Part shown: in pieces, positions 49,093 through 58,367 of the stretch
Numbering within the stretch: the stretch's first letter is position 1
Layout: each line of letters opens with the position of its first letter
Notes under the pieces: model-generated
Told to the model about the DNA's origin: nothing
The model's database searches: none
Seen by the model: the letters and a program-made list of their open reading frames with translations, nothing else
Source: JAPPKS01 sp963667895
GTDB taxonomy: Bacteria; Poribacteria; WGA-4E; PCPOR2b
Assembly: GCA_965223985.1 (NCBI GenBank)
Contig: OZ245030.1
Coordinates: 62,001 to 126,000 of the forward strand
DNA length: 64,000 bases
Direction of reading: 5' to 3'
Made by a program: the position numbers and the translations under genes

Positions 49093-49500
49093 TCAACCGT
49101 CGGAAGGCGCTGAACCTTTCGACGACTTAACGATTTCACCGATCTGAATTTGGGGAACGAGCGAGAAGTCAAACGTTTGTCTGCTGCCACTTTGGACCAT
49201 CTCCAACATGTCTTTGCAGAGGTGAATCTGTTCAAGGAGAGATTTTAGATTTATTCCCAGATGGCATTCTCCAAAATTTTGAAGTTTGACATAGCCTTTT
49301 CGCCATTGGCTGGCAGCACCGACATAGTTGCGATTGAACAAGTGGAAAAATCCAACGCTTAGTTGAAGCAGTCCTTGATAAAAGAGTCGATCCTGTCCAA
49401 CTTCTGTCATCCATATATCTTCCAAGGTGTCGTGGCACTGGAAGTATTTTCCATTATTAAATTCTTGAACGCTCTTCTTGAGAGCGGTCTGTTTATCCAT
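49093..49500 (-). CDS. DUF309 family protein
   Basis: 135 residues with the DUF309 signature F.NGKYFQCHDTLEDIWM near the N-terminus, then FYQGLLQLSVGFFHLFNRNYVGAASQWRKGYVKL. An all-helical fold with His and Asp/Glu residues arranged as in a possible metal site. The role of the family is unknown. It follows the MFS gene on the same strand after 84 bases. Confidence 0.88.
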   Translation of the reverse strand: MDKQTALKKSVQEFNNGKYFQCHDTLEDIWMTEVGQDRLFYQGLLQLSVGFFHLFNRNYVGAASQWRKGYVKLQNFGECHLGINLKSLLEQIHLCKDMLEMVQSGSRQTFDFSLVPQIQIGEIVKSSKGSAPSDG

Positions 49501-49584
49501 GAATTTTAATTGGCGATCGAAATGTACAGGAGAGACACAAAGAATGGTTCGCTGTTTTTTCGGGAATTACTCCTCTGAATTTCC

Positions 49585-50877
49585 TTACATAATCTCGTCA
49601 TCTGACTGAATCTCCTCATTATAGAAGACCTCTTCTAGCCGCGTCGTCATTGTGAATGCGAGCAAACTCAACCCCAACGAGATTGTGAAGACTCCTTGAT
49701 AGCCGATCCGCGAAACGACGACGCCGCCGAGTACCGTCACGAAACTGAAGGGAAAAAGAAGGGTATTCATAAATCCCAGATAGCTTGGACGGATTAGTGG
49801 CGGTGCGACATTGAGCATGTATGTCATGAAACCGACCATCATCCCATTGATTGATATACCATTGACTGCAAATATTAAGAAATAGCTCGGTATTTGCCAA
49901 GGAAGTGGCAACATTGGGACGAAAATCGCAACGAGGGGCGGCACACAACCAAACGCCGACATGCCGATTAAAATCCATCGGGCGCCGTATTTTTCACCGA
50001 CATGGCCCCACAAAGCAGTTGAAATTGCACCACTCAAGGCGACAACGCCAAGAAATGAGCCAATCGTCGAATCTGGAACGCCTAGTTTCAGCAACGCATA
50101 AGGGACATAGAAAGGCATACACATTCCCGCAGAATGGGCGAATATGCGGAAGATTATGAACCGTCGATAGTGGATATCCGTCCGAAGAAGGTAAGTCCCC
50201 TGTCTGAGATGCTGACGAAACGATTTTCGCTTGGTCTTGATGAGTTGAATGGGTTCACGAATTAGAAGAAAGACCAGAAATGCAGCCAAGGTTGCAACAA
50301 CTGCAAATGAGAACAAGAGAGCGTAATTGTGAGGGAATGTCACCCCCGACGCGTCACTCAGGACGAATTTAATCAGGAATTCGCCAATGAAAAATGCCAA
50401 ACCCCCACCAATGAATTGGCGTATACTGAAGAATCGTGCGCGCCGCTGCGGCTGAATGGATTTGGAAACAATTTCCATATACGGAATACTGGATATGCCC
50501 ATTGACGAGGCGGCAATAAAATAGAAGCAGAAGAAGGTTGCAACAAGTACGCTTTTCCTGTGCGGTTCAATCAGCAACGTGCAGACGACAATCGTAAGCC
50601 ACGCCACCACGCGAATGCTCATTCCCAGTTTGTAAAAGGGCATTTTACGTGGACGATGTTCAAGTATGTTCGACATCAGCAATTGGGGCCACATCCAGCC
50701 AGCCGGCATGATAGATCCAGCAAGACCGACCAAAAAGTGCGATCCAGTGAGCCGCAACACAAAAGCAGAAAGAATTGTTCCAGACTCAATAAAAGCCAAG
50801 GAGATTCGCATGAAAACCCCTTGAAATACAGCAATCCAAAAGTTGCGCCTCTGTTCCTGTTCGGTGTTTTTTTTCAT
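49585..50877 (-). CDS. Major facilitator superfamily transporter
   Basis: 430 residues with about 12 hydrophobic segments. N-terminal ISLAFIESGTILSAFVLRLTGSHFLVGLAGSIMPAGWM, a central basic loop between TM6 and TM7 (LIREPIQLIKTKRKSFRQHLRQ), and GALSGAISTALWGHVGEKYGARWILIGM as the MFS motif A-like segment. The overall pattern is that of drug/metabolite MFS proteins; the substrate cannot be told. Confidence 0.85.
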   Translation of the reverse strand: MKKNTEQEQRRNFWIAVFQGVFMRISLAFIESGTILSAFVLRLTGSHFLVGLAGSIMPAGWMWPQLLMSNILEHRPRKMPFYKLGMSIRVVAWLTIVVCTLLIEPHRKSVLVATFFCFYFIAASSMGISSIPYMEIVSKSIQPQRRARFFSIRQFIGGGLAFFIGEFLIKFVLSDASGVTFPHNYALLFSFAVVATLAAFLVFLLIREPIQLIKTKRKSFRQHLRQGTYLLRTDIHYRRFIIFRIFAHSAGMCMPFYVPYALLKLGVPDSTIGSFLGVVALSGAISTALWGHVGEKYGARWILIGMSAFGCVPPLVAIFVPMLPLPWQIPSYFLIFAVNGISINGMMVGFMTYMLNVAPPLIRPSYLGFMNTLLFPFSFVTVLGGVVVSRIGYQGVFTISLGLSLLAFTMTTRLEEVFYNEEIQSDDEIM

Positions 50878-50938
50878 CGGTAGTTTCGTGCTTTAGGTTT
50901 CCCTTTCTCTTAAGTTAGACTAAACAGGTGTTTCCTTG

Positions 50939-50978
50939 AAAAAAAAAGACCCAAGGCAAACTGTCGTAAGCCTTGGGT
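50939..50978 (-). terminator. Rho-independent terminator of the cysteine operon
   Basis: On the minus strand: ACCCAAGGC, 12-base loop, GCCTTGGGT, then C and nine T residues. A perfect 9-bp GC-rich stem with a long T-tract lies just after the CysO-like gene and ends the rrf2-cysK-cysH run. Confidence 0.92.
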
Positions 50979-51074
50979 ATTGGGGCTTGTAAGGGTAATG
51001 TGCTAGCGTGTAACCGACGCGATGTCCTGACGCGAATGCGCCGGCGACAATATTCCGTCAGTCATCACGCGTGT

Positions 51075-51350
51075 CTACCCTCCTGCAATTGCGGGGATTA
51101 CCGATATTTCGTCACCGTCTGTGACGGCGGTCGCCGTTCCGTCTAGGAAACGAATATCATCGTCATTGAGATAGATATTAACGAAGCGGCGAATATTTCC
51201 GGATTCATCACAGATGCGTTCTTTAATCCCCGGATGGTTTGCTTCGAGGTTTTCGATGATACTTTCAATATCTGACCCGACTGCTTCGACTTCGGGTTGA
51301 TCGCTCGTCAGTTTTCTCAGTGGGGTTGGAATACGTACTGTAACAGCCAT
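51075..51350 (-). CDS. MoaD/ThiS/CysO-type ubiquitin-like sulfur carrier
   Basis: 91 residues of beta-grasp fold (MAVTVRIPTPLRKLT, IESIIENLEANHPGIKERI, FVNIYLNDDDIRFLDG, VTDGDEISVIPAIAGG). The C-terminal Gly-Gly is the site that becomes a thiocarboxylate. The FVN..ND pattern is like CysO, the carrier for O-phosphoserine-dependent cysteine synthesis. The RBS AGGAG is eight bases upstream. It is last in the cysK-cysH cluster. A JAMM protease (Mec) partner is not seen. Confidence 0.85.
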   Translation of the reverse strand: MAVTVRIPTPLRKLTSDQPEVEAVGSDIESIIENLEANHPGIKERICDESGNIRRFVNIYLNDDDIRFLDGTATAVTDGDEISVIPAIAGG

Positions 51351-51389
51351 TGGATAAGCTCCTTTCTTGTAGGTTAGATTTGCGTATTA

Positions 51390-52148
51390 TTATATCGCGT
51401 AATGCAGGCCGCATTCTTTCTTGTTATCGGAAGATGTTGCATTTTGCCAACGCCATCGCCCAGCTCTTTTAGGTTCGCCGGGCCTAATCGGCGTCGTGCA
51501 GATAATGCATCCGAGTGATTCATAATAGTGCCCATTGTCCTGAGGCTTCAGAATCGGATTCACGGGAATGTCGTTCTTATTGATGAACTCCCAAACCTGA
51601 TCAGTCGTCCAATCTGCTAAAGGGTTCACCTTTAGAACGGAACGACCGTTATGTTCATGAATTTCCACGATGGGGATGTGTTGACGACTATCTGATTGGT
51701 CCCGGCGAAGCCCGGAAAACCATACATCAAGAGTATTCAATAACCGTTGCATGGGCTCCACTTTTCTAATGTGACAGCAATATTCTTGCTTCTTTTTGCT
51801 ATCAAAAAACAGGTATTCTCCGTGTTGAGCTACCATTGATTTAGTCGCCTGTGAATGCGGCTGGAGGCGTTCGATGTGAAGATTATATCGTGCCTCTATT
51901 TTTTGGAAAAACTCATAAGCTTCTGGAAAAAGACGCAGAGTATCAATGGTGCAAACTCGAAATGGAAGTCTATTTTCGTAAGCCATGTGCACCAAAACCA
52001 TTCCGGATAACTGCCCGCTTGTGACGATTGCCGCCCGTTTCTTGAAACGCTTAAATAGGTGGAATAGCATCTCCTGCGGATTTTGAAGTGAGCGAACTTG
52101 ATAGCAGAGCTCTTTGTTTATCAGGTTTTGGATTACCAACTCAGTCAA
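51390..52148 (-). CDS. cysH: Adenylyl-sulfate (APS-type) reductase
   Basis: Reduces activated sulfate to sulfite. 252 residues. The P-loop-like start AIVTSGQLSGMVLVHM replaces the usual SFS.G(A)ED, so it is somewhat divergent. DTLRLFPEAYEF and the iron-sulfur Cys set CCHIRKVEP..L and SLGCIICTTP mark the [4Fe-4S] APS-reductase class, followed by GRWRW and ECGLH. The start is TTG 52148 with GTAGGG upstream. It sits 77 bases after cysK and 39 before the carrier gene. Confidence 0.9.
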   Translation of the reverse strand: MTELVIQNLINKELCYQVRSLQNPQEMLFHLFKRFKKRAAIVTSGQLSGMVLVHMAYENRLPFRVCTIDTLRLFPEAYEFFQKIEARYNLHIERLQPHSQATKSMVAQHGEYLFFDSKKKQEYCCHIRKVEPMQRLLNTLDVWFSGLRRDQSDSRQHIPIVEIHEHNGRSVLKVNPLADWTTDQVWEFINKNDIPVNPILKPQDNGHYYESLGCIICTTPIRPGEPKRAGRWRWQNATSSDNKKECGLHYAI

Positions 52149-52225
52149 CGAACAACCCTACTTTCTTCGTTTTTCTATGGAGCAACTTGTTAGCTTGTTC
52201 AAAAAACGAGCGGTGCTTCAATGTT

Positions 52226-53176
52226 TTATGGGGGTAAATTAACCAGATTGGGTTCCGGTTCAAAGTATTGGGCAAGGCTAAAATAGCGTTCGCCTGTATC
52301 AGGCAAGATAGTTACAACCGTTTTGTCCCGCCCGAGTTCTTGAGCCAATTTCAGCGCGGCATAGACATTTGCCCCCGATGACATGCCAACGAGCAAGCCT
52401 TCACTTCTTGAAATCCGCTTCATCATCTGATATGCACCTTCGTCAGATACAGTTATTACGCGATCGACAATATCGACATTTAACACTTCTGGAACCATTC
52501 CAGCACCGATACCGTCAATGCGAGTCGGGTTCGGGGTTCCGCCCGATAAAACGGGAGAAATACTAGGTTCGACTGCAACGACCTGAGTGTCAGGGGAATG
52601 TGCCTTGAGTGCTTCCCCAACCCCCGTGAGTGTACCCCCAGTTCCGACACCAGCAACAAAAAAATCGATGCGACAATCTAGAGCTTGCAGAATTTCACGG
52701 GCTGTTGTTTGACGGTGTATTTCAGGATTTGCGGGATTACTAAATTGATTTGGCATGAAATGGCAAGGATTTCGTCTAACAATCTCCTCAGCCTTCCAGA
52801 TTGCATCGCCCATTCCTCCCGCCTCAGGCGTCAATATAATTTCCGCACCAAAGCCAGAAAGCAACGTATACTTTTCTTGGCTGACATTTTCGGGCATCGT
52901 TAGAATGAGGTGGTAACCCTTCGCGATAGCGACAAGCGAAAGCGCTATGCCGGTATTACCCGCTGTCGGTTCGACAATTGTGTGCCCCGGCTTGAGCAAT
53001 CCACGTTTTTCGGCATCAACAATCATTGCGTAGCCGATTCGATCCTTGATGCTGCCACCGGGATTGTACGACTCTAATTTTGCAAAGATAGTCGCATCGT
53101 TCTCGCCGGACAAACAATCCAAACGAACTAGAGGTGTGTTTCCAATCAGATCGATAATGTTTTTGGCTATCTTCAT
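52226..53176 (-). CDS. cysK: Cysteine synthase (O-acetylserine/O-phosphoserine sulfhydrylase)
   Basis: A PLP fold type II enzyme. 316 residues: the PLP Lys44 in SIKDRIGYAMI (with GG before it), IVEPTAGNTGIALSLVA, FVAGVGTGGTLTGVG (phosphate-binding loop), and GLLVGMSSGANVYAALKLA. The link with a CysO-like carrier makes thiocarboxylate-dependent synthesis (CysM-like) plausible, but the sequence itself does not decide between CysK and CysM. It starts four bases after the Rrf2 regulator stop. Confidence 0.92.
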   Translation of the reverse strand: MKIAKNIIDLIGNTPLVRLDCLSGENDATIFAKLESYNPGGSIKDRIGYAMIVDAEKRGLLKPGHTIVEPTAGNTGIALSLVAIAKGYHLILTMPENVSQEKYTLLSGFGAEIILTPEAGGMGDAIWKAEEIVRRNPCHFMPNQFSNPANPEIHRQTTAREILQALDCRIDFFVAGVGTGGTLTGVGEALKAHSPDTQVVAVEPSISPVLSGGTPNPTRIDGIGAGMVPEVLNVDIVDRVITVSDEGAYQMMKRISRSEGLLVGMSSGANVYAALKLAQELGRDKTVVTILPDTGERYFSLAQYFEPEPNLVNLPP

Positions 53177-53180
53177 GCGT

Positions 53181-53627
53181 TCAAATAGAGAAAGAGTGCA
53201 TGTGTTGAGGAAGTTGTCTGAAATCCCGCGCTTTAGCGCAAAGATCCTGTAAAGTGTTTGCGTTCAAAACTTTACAAATCCCTTCTTCAATTTCCTGGAG
53301 AAGGGTTGTCATGCAGTAATTTATCGCATCGGTTTGAGAGGGCGAATCGTAGCAATCCGTAAAATCGACAGGGCCATCAACGACTTTGAAAATGTCTCCA
53401 ATGCAGATTTCAGCAGGTGATAACGCCAGACTATACCCTCCATCGGGACCACGCTGACTTTTCGTTAAGCCTGCACGTTTGAGCTGAAGCAGAAGTTTCT
53501 CAAGAAATGGACGCGAGATGCCTTGCTTTTCGGCAAGTTCCGTGACAGAAACAAAATTTCTGTCGCATTGGAAAGCCAACTCTAACATTGCTAAAACCGC
53601 ATATTTCGACCGGGCAGATAGACGCAT
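53181..53627 (-). CDS. Rrf2-family transcriptional regulator (CymR/IscR-like)
   Basis: 148 residues. It begins MRLSARSKYAVLAMLELA, then the winged HTH (VTELAEKQGISRPFLEKLLLQLKRAGLTKSQRGPDGGYSLA). Three Cys residues follow (in DFTDCYD, NYCM and GICKV) but with spacings unlike the IscR cluster motif, so iron-sulfur binding is uncertain. It is immediately upstream of and likely cotranscribed with cysK, so a CymR-type control of sulfur assimilation is the natural reading. Confidence 0.9.
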   Translation of the reverse strand: MRLSARSKYAVLAMLELAFQCDRNFVSVTELAEKQGISRPFLEKLLLQLKRAGLTKSQRGPDGGYSLALSPAEICIGDIFKVVDGPVDFTDCYDSPSQTDAINYCMTTLLQEIEEGICKVLNANTLQDLCAKARDFRQLPQHMHSFSI

Positions 53628-53810
53628 GTTCTTCCCTCTCTGATTTGATGACCAATTTAGTCTGATTTAAGTGTAGCATATATGACCCGATAAGTCAAAT
53701 ATATTCGCAGATTGACCCACGATGTGGTTCATTCATCCGGGAGATTGGATTTAGCTTTATGAGATAGAAGAAAAACTTCTACTTCAGGAATGTCTAGCGG
53801 ATGTTACGTT

Positions 53811-55430
53811 TCACGCTTCATCCTCAATATGCAACTGATCGACTAGATATCGTGGATTGAGTGGTTTGCCGGTTGCGTGGCTGAGAAGTGCACTCCAATG
53901 GACACTAGCGCCCGGCTTGAAAGCATGTTCACGTAAGTAATTTCCCACCAACGGTGTGTTGATGTAACCTGTTACTTCAACGCCTTTTCCATTGAGAACC
54001 TGTGAGTCTATGGTGTGTTGGAGTTGGGATGCAACCATTTCTCCTAAGAGATAATTGTGGTAATACACCGGTGCAGTCGCAATATGAATCTTCGCTGCCC
54101 AGTCAGGTTCATTCCGACCCTCTGGTTGAGGAACGAACTGGAAGTGCCCAACCAAGGACCACCAGAGAGTGTTCACATCTTGATCCGGATCCCGGTACAA
54201 CTCACGTTCAAAGTGAATCATCACCATTGCCCAGCGCACAAAGATAAGAATGCTCAACCGGAAGGATTCGGTTGCTTCGGCTGAAATCGCACTCTTCTGC
54301 TCAGGAGACAAATTGAGGGTCTTGTCCAGCCATGCTGCATTTCGAGCCAGCCTGCCCATCAACATCGCAATCGCTTCGGTCGTGATTAGGTGTGACGGTG
54401 TCCGCAGCAAGAATGGAAGCGAGGCATCCAAGAATTTATCGTAGACCGCGTGCCCGTATTCATGCAACAAGGTTTCCATCCATCTTCTAGTTGACTTGGT
54501 GTTTGCAAGGACTCGCACATCTCCCTTCCTGTCAATATCAATGCAGAAGGCGTGTTGATCTTTCTGGGGACGTTCAAAGAGATCGCTCTTCTCTATCAGA
54601 TTATCAATGGAAAGCCCCAACCCTCGATAAAAATCTCTCGTTATCGCCACCACATCGCAATTCGCAAATAAGGCATCAAAGTTAATTTCACCCATATCAG
54701 GTGCTTCTTGAAAGAATGGATCCGCATAGTGCCAAGGACAAAGATATCCCACTGCAATTCCGAAACGTTCCGCAAGTTCCCGATCTAATTTCCCTTTCAC
54801 GCGGCGAAACGGCTCATTTGTCAACGCTTCCAATCGGGTAACTATTTCGAACAGTTCATCCTCATCCACCTCACTGAGTTGCAAGGACATCTGATAATAA
54901 TCATCAAAACCGACGGTGCGAGCAGCCTGATTACGTCGATGGACTAAAGCAATGATGTCGTCTGCGACTTTGCGTCCAACCTGCTTGCTTCCTTCCCATA
55001 CCGTACGCCGTTTCGTGTTCTCACTTTCTTCCTTCAGCACCTCAAGAATCTCGTTATTGGTCATTTTAACCCCATCAACAACCGCGCGATGGGTGTTGAA
55101 GACCTGCTCAATGGCGGACTGACGTTTAACCAAATCTTCAATCATCTCTGGCGGAAGTTGATGTGAGGTAAATTCCAAGATTAGCAACTGTAACTGCCGC
55201 TGGAGGTGAGGAGCTTTTATGAAGTTTACCCCTTGTAAAGCTTTGAGCCGTTCAAAGCGAGTCCGATCTGAGAAAACGAGGCGGTATTGTGTCTCAAGTT
55301 CTGCGACTTTCTGCGTAGCCTCATCAGAGCCTGTTAAACTCGCCTCCCAATAATTTTCGTGCAACGCTTTCTCAATGGGTTCACTCTCTGCGACCAATTG
55401 GTTAATGAACGCTTGCAACTGTAATTCCAT
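53811..55430 (-). CDS. M2/M3-like zinc metallopeptidase
   Basis: A cytoplasmic-type oligopeptidase of 539 residues, with no signal peptide. The zinc motif is HEYGH (His323, His327), with Glu352 25 residues on (TTEAIAM), the gluzincin arrangement of angiotensin-converting-like M2 and thimet-like M3 peptidases. Most of the rest is helical. It could work as a carboxydipeptidase or oligopeptidase. Start ATG 55430. Confidence 0.85.
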   Translation of the reverse strand: MELQLQAFINQLVAESEPIEKALHENYWEASLTGSDEATQKVAELETQYRLVFSDRTRFERLKALQGVNFIKAPHLQRQLQLLILEFTSHQLPPEMIEDLVKRQSAIEQVFNTHRAVVDGVKMTNNEILEVLKEESENTKRRTVWEGSKQVGRKVADDIIALVHRRNQAARTVGFDDYYQMSLQLSEVDEDELFEIVTRLEALTNEPFRRVKGKLDRELAERFGIAVGYLCPWHYADPFFQEAPDMGEINFDALFANCDVVAITRDFYRGLGLSIDNLIEKSDLFERPQKDQHAFCIDIDRKGDVRVLANTKSTRRWMETLLHEYGHAVYDKFLDASLPFLLRTPSHLITTEAIAMLMGRLARNAAWLDKTLNLSPEQKSAISAEATESFRLSILIFVRWAMVMIHFERELYRDPDQDVNTLWWSLVGHFQFVPQPEGRNEPDWAAKIHIATAPVYYHNYLLGEMVASQLQHTIDSQVLNGKGVEVTGYINTPLVGNYLREHAFKPGASVHWSALLSHATGKPLNPRYLVDQLHIEDEA

Positions 55431-55845
55431 CTGATACTCCTCGTTTCATGAATTTAGAATTGAGCTAGGTTCTCATAAAAGTTATGATGATATTATCAAA
55501 TTGAACAATGTCGGCTACCTTCAGTGTGATGTGGCACGACTGCTGCGGGCCATGAAAGCACTAGCACAATTGGTGGGAACAACTGGTTATACCGTGGCTA
55601 TTATGGAATGTAGCCGTCTCGGTTGGAAAGAACTGACTACTCTTGCAATGCAGCGAACAATGTCAAATTCGATAACGGGTGTGACGAGGATTCTGGACTT
55701 CATAGAGACGTATTGGCTTTCATTGGATTTGCTGCAAATGCGTACAATTGCTCACTCAATTCTCCCCAGATCAATTAGACTTAATGGGAAATTGGGTTGC
55801 CTTCTGACTTAACGGAATGCCACCACCACAATTCACACGAAAAAC
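55431..55845. other. Intergenic region
   Basis: 415 bases. A plus-strand frame (55501-55812) starts with TTG, has no family features and lies between two minus-strand genes, so I do not call it a gene. Confidence 0.4.
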
Positions 55846-57795
55846 TCATTGTGAGTTGTTAAATGTTGGGCTTAACCGACTATATTTTTCCATGACCGTT
55901 TGCAGACGGTCCAAGGGGATAGCATGGATGGTGTTTCCGTTTCTTCCGATAGTGGTTACTGCTGCGGTCATTGAGTTAATAATTGCTTCTTCCGTAACTT
56001 CAATAGTAGCTTGATAAAGAGCGTCCATACCGCTGTTCGAAAGCATCTTGACAGGAAACGTACCGCTTTCTGTGCGACGGGGGATTGTGTTGGTTGTCGA
56101 GAAAGCGATAACGAATTCACCGCTGCTGACGGTACTCGGTGTACCAGTACGTGCGAGTCCAAACGCTCCTCGCTTTGCCACATGAGAGAGTTGACGATGA
56201 GTTAACGGGGCATCTGTCGCAATAACGATGATGAATGAACCATCCTGACCCCACTCCGGTTGAAAGTCTGTAATCTCTTGACCTACAGGAATGCCATTGA
56301 TGCGCAGTTGTGCACGGCGACCACCGTTGGAATTGACTAGCACACCCACGGTATATCCTCCCCTATCCGCTGGCAGCACACGCGATGCTGTACCGATGCC
56401 CGCCTTAAATCCATAACATCGCATGCCGGTCCCCGCTCCGACACAGCCCTCTGAAACAGGTCCATCAGCAGCGTGTTCAATCGCTTCGATTGCGTGTTCG
56501 GCGACGACATGGAGCCCGCTGATGTCGTTCAGCCCCCCATCGTAACACTCGGCTACAATTGGTAGAATGATGTGATTTTTCGGATAGCGCTTAATCATGT
56601 ACTGCACAACACCATTGTGAACGGGTCCAACGCTGAGTGTATTCGTCAGCATAATTGGAGACTCGATCCATCCTGCTTCGTTTACCCATGCGATTCCTGT
56701 TGCCTCTCCGTTCCCATTGATAATGTGGCTTGCCCCGAACAACTTTTTGTTCCAAATATCGTCACGTGGAATTACCGCGGTTACGCCCGTCCGTACACTA
56801 TCGCCATAGTTCAGCGTGACGTGACCAACCTTCACCCCTGCGACATCCGTGATGGCGTTGTATCTGCCGGTTTCATAGATACCGATTTGAATGCCGAGGT
56901 CACGGGCGCGAGATCGTCCTTCAGGGACATTTCCACTTTCAGTGGAATTGGGGTTGATTAACTCGGGCTTACCAGCACGCAGCCACGCTGTATACCAGTA
57001 ACTAGCGGTTGCTGTTGTCGCATCGCTCATCCGTTTTTCCGATATCCATCCACCGAATCGAAAGAGCTTTTCCAGATAGGCTTCACTGTAGTCAGCTTCG
57101 CCTAATTTTGCACGGAGATCTGAATGCAAAAGGTTGTCAGCATAGACATAACTATCGAGAATAATAGCGAAGGCATGTTCCAACGGGTCTTCGATCTCCT
57201 CTGCTTTTTCTAGTTCAAGCTGGATTTTCGAAGCATACGTGTCAACCATGTCAATCTCAAAGCGTCCATGCACCCCCTTTTGCTTTGTCAACTGACCGTC
57301 GTGATTCTCGACGACATGGAGCGGCATGTGAATATCCTCGACATAGTGGGCGAGAGCAGCGGCAACTTGCACAATTGTTTCATGATTGCCGGATTTCATA
57401 GATTCGGAAAGTTTATTAGTGTATTCTTCGATACACCACGGCACAAGTCCGCGTACTGTCACTGTTTCAGCGCCAAATTTTGCAATTGCCCCATTGTACT
57501 TGTGAGGTAGTTCCTCAAACGGATAGGGTCCGTACATATCAATATCAAGATAGTGCCGGGGTCGTTCCTTTGGGTCGTCCTTTTTCCATCGATCTGGATC
57601 GTTCGAATGATAAGCGAGTTTCTTGCGATGTGCGACAAAAAAGCCTCCAATCTCTTGAGGCAACACATCACATGCAGCATCGGTCATTCTTTCATGTGCG
57701 TTGATGCCCCAGGGAAACGCTTGGGGGCAATCGCAGACCATCGAAGTAACATATAGGCATGTTAAAATGGAGATGTACCGGATATTTGATTTCAT
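55846..57795 (-). CDS. Two-domain secreted protein: PLC/S1-P1-like nuclease domain fused to DmpA-type aminopeptidase (S58)
   Basis: 649 residues. After a signal peptide (residues 1-27) comes a zinc-hydrolase-like domain (about 28-290): WGINAHERMTDAA with a Trp1-type N-terminus, H in the first helix, H148-x3-D in AAALAHYVEDIHMPLHVVENHDG, and HGRFEID. Then a linker and an L-aminopeptidase/D-esterase domain of the DmpA/P1 family (about 298-640): GIYETGRYNAITDVAGVKVGHVT, ECYDGGLNDISG, EGCVGAGTGMRCYGFKAGIGTASR, and the autocleavage/nucleophile site QDGSFIIVIATDAP (Ser520). DmpA enzymes self-cleave before that Ser. The fusion of these two folds is unusual. It may digest lipid or nucleic acid plus peptides. 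Confidence 0.8.
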   Translation of the reverse strand: MKSNIRYISILTCLYVTSMVCDCPQAFPWGINAHERMTDAACDVLPQEIGGFFVAHRKKLAYHSNDPDRWKKDDPKERPRHYLDIDMYGPYPFEELPHKYNGAIAKFGAETVTVRGLVPWCIEEYTNKLSESMKSGNHETIVQVAAALAHYVEDIHMPLHVVENHDGQLTKQKGVHGRFEIDMVDTYASKIQLELEKAEEIEDPLEHAFAIILDSYVYADNLLHSDLRAKLGEADYSEAYLEKLFRFGGWISEKRMSDATTATASYWYTAWLRAGKPELINPNSTESGNVPEGRSRARDLGIQIGIYETGRYNAITDVAGVKVGHVTLNYGDSVRTGVTAVIPRDDIWNKKLFGASHIINGNGEATGIAWVNEAGWIESPIMLTNTLSVGPVHNGVVQYMIKRYPKNHIILPIVAECYDGGLNDISGLHVVAEHAIEAIEHAADGPVSEGCVGAGTGMRCYGFKAGIGTASRVLPADRGGYTVGVLVNSNGGRRAQLRINGIPVGQEITDFQPEWGQDGSFIIVIATDAPLTHRQLSHVAKRGAFGLARTGTPSTVSSGEFVIAFSTTNTIPRRTESGTFPVKMLSNSGMDALYQATIEVTEEAIINSMTAAVTTIGRNGNTIHAIPLDRLQTVMEKYSRLSPTFNNSQ

Positions 57796-57846
57796 AAGTG
57801 CTTACGAATATGGAATCTTGCCAAGGTTCCAAACCTTCGCAAGGTA

Positions 57847-58367
57847 TTATTGAATCGAGTTTGTGCCTATACCGCTGGCTCGGATTTGTACCATGTATAT
57901 CCCGCGTATGTGGTTTAAGATGTCAATATAGACCTGCGTGCGATAATCGGGATAAGTCCATTCCCAGGTATGAAAGGTTTTACGGTGAAATCTCAGGGTG
58001 ATTTCCTCGTAAATTCCTAGCTGATGATAGATACGGTGTGCGTGATCTTTTGTCGAGGCGAGCACTAGTTTGGAAGCCGAGATATAACCTGGGACAAGGT
58101 TAACCCGACGGCATTACACCAAAGCTTCGATGAGGAAAGTTCGTCGGGCGCAATTAGCGTTTCAAAACTCACGAACTGGCGGTGCAGCCCTTTTCCCATT
58201 TCCGCTTCATAATAGGTCGTATGATTAAAGGGGATTAGGGGACTGAAAAAATCAATCTGCCCTAATGGTTCTGATAGACGTCGACATACCTCCACTAGTA
58301 GATCCGGGATTCCTGTAATGACGCCGAAAATGAGTTTGACAGGTCGGTAAGGTTTTATCTGCCCCAT
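57847..58367 (-). pseudogene. Broken DUF4416 family gene
   Basis: The N-terminal part (58367 down, MGQIKPYRPVKLIFGVI..IPDLLVEVCRRLSEPLGQIDFFSPLIPF.HTTYYEAEMGKGL..QFVSFETLIAPDELSS.KL) is intact. After KLWCN the frame shifts and about ten residues (the usual TN.LE..LA..G segment) are missing. The continuation CRRVNLVPGYISASKLVLASTKDHAHRIYHQLGIYEEITLRFH...WTYPDYRT is in another frame down to 57847. So this is a small deletion with frame loss, not a homopolymer slip. Function of the family is unknown. Confidence 0.85.

Noticed and set aside
55501..55812. Plus-strand ORF of 103 residues
   Set aside because: TTG start, no family, and no ribosome-binding site; treated as chance.
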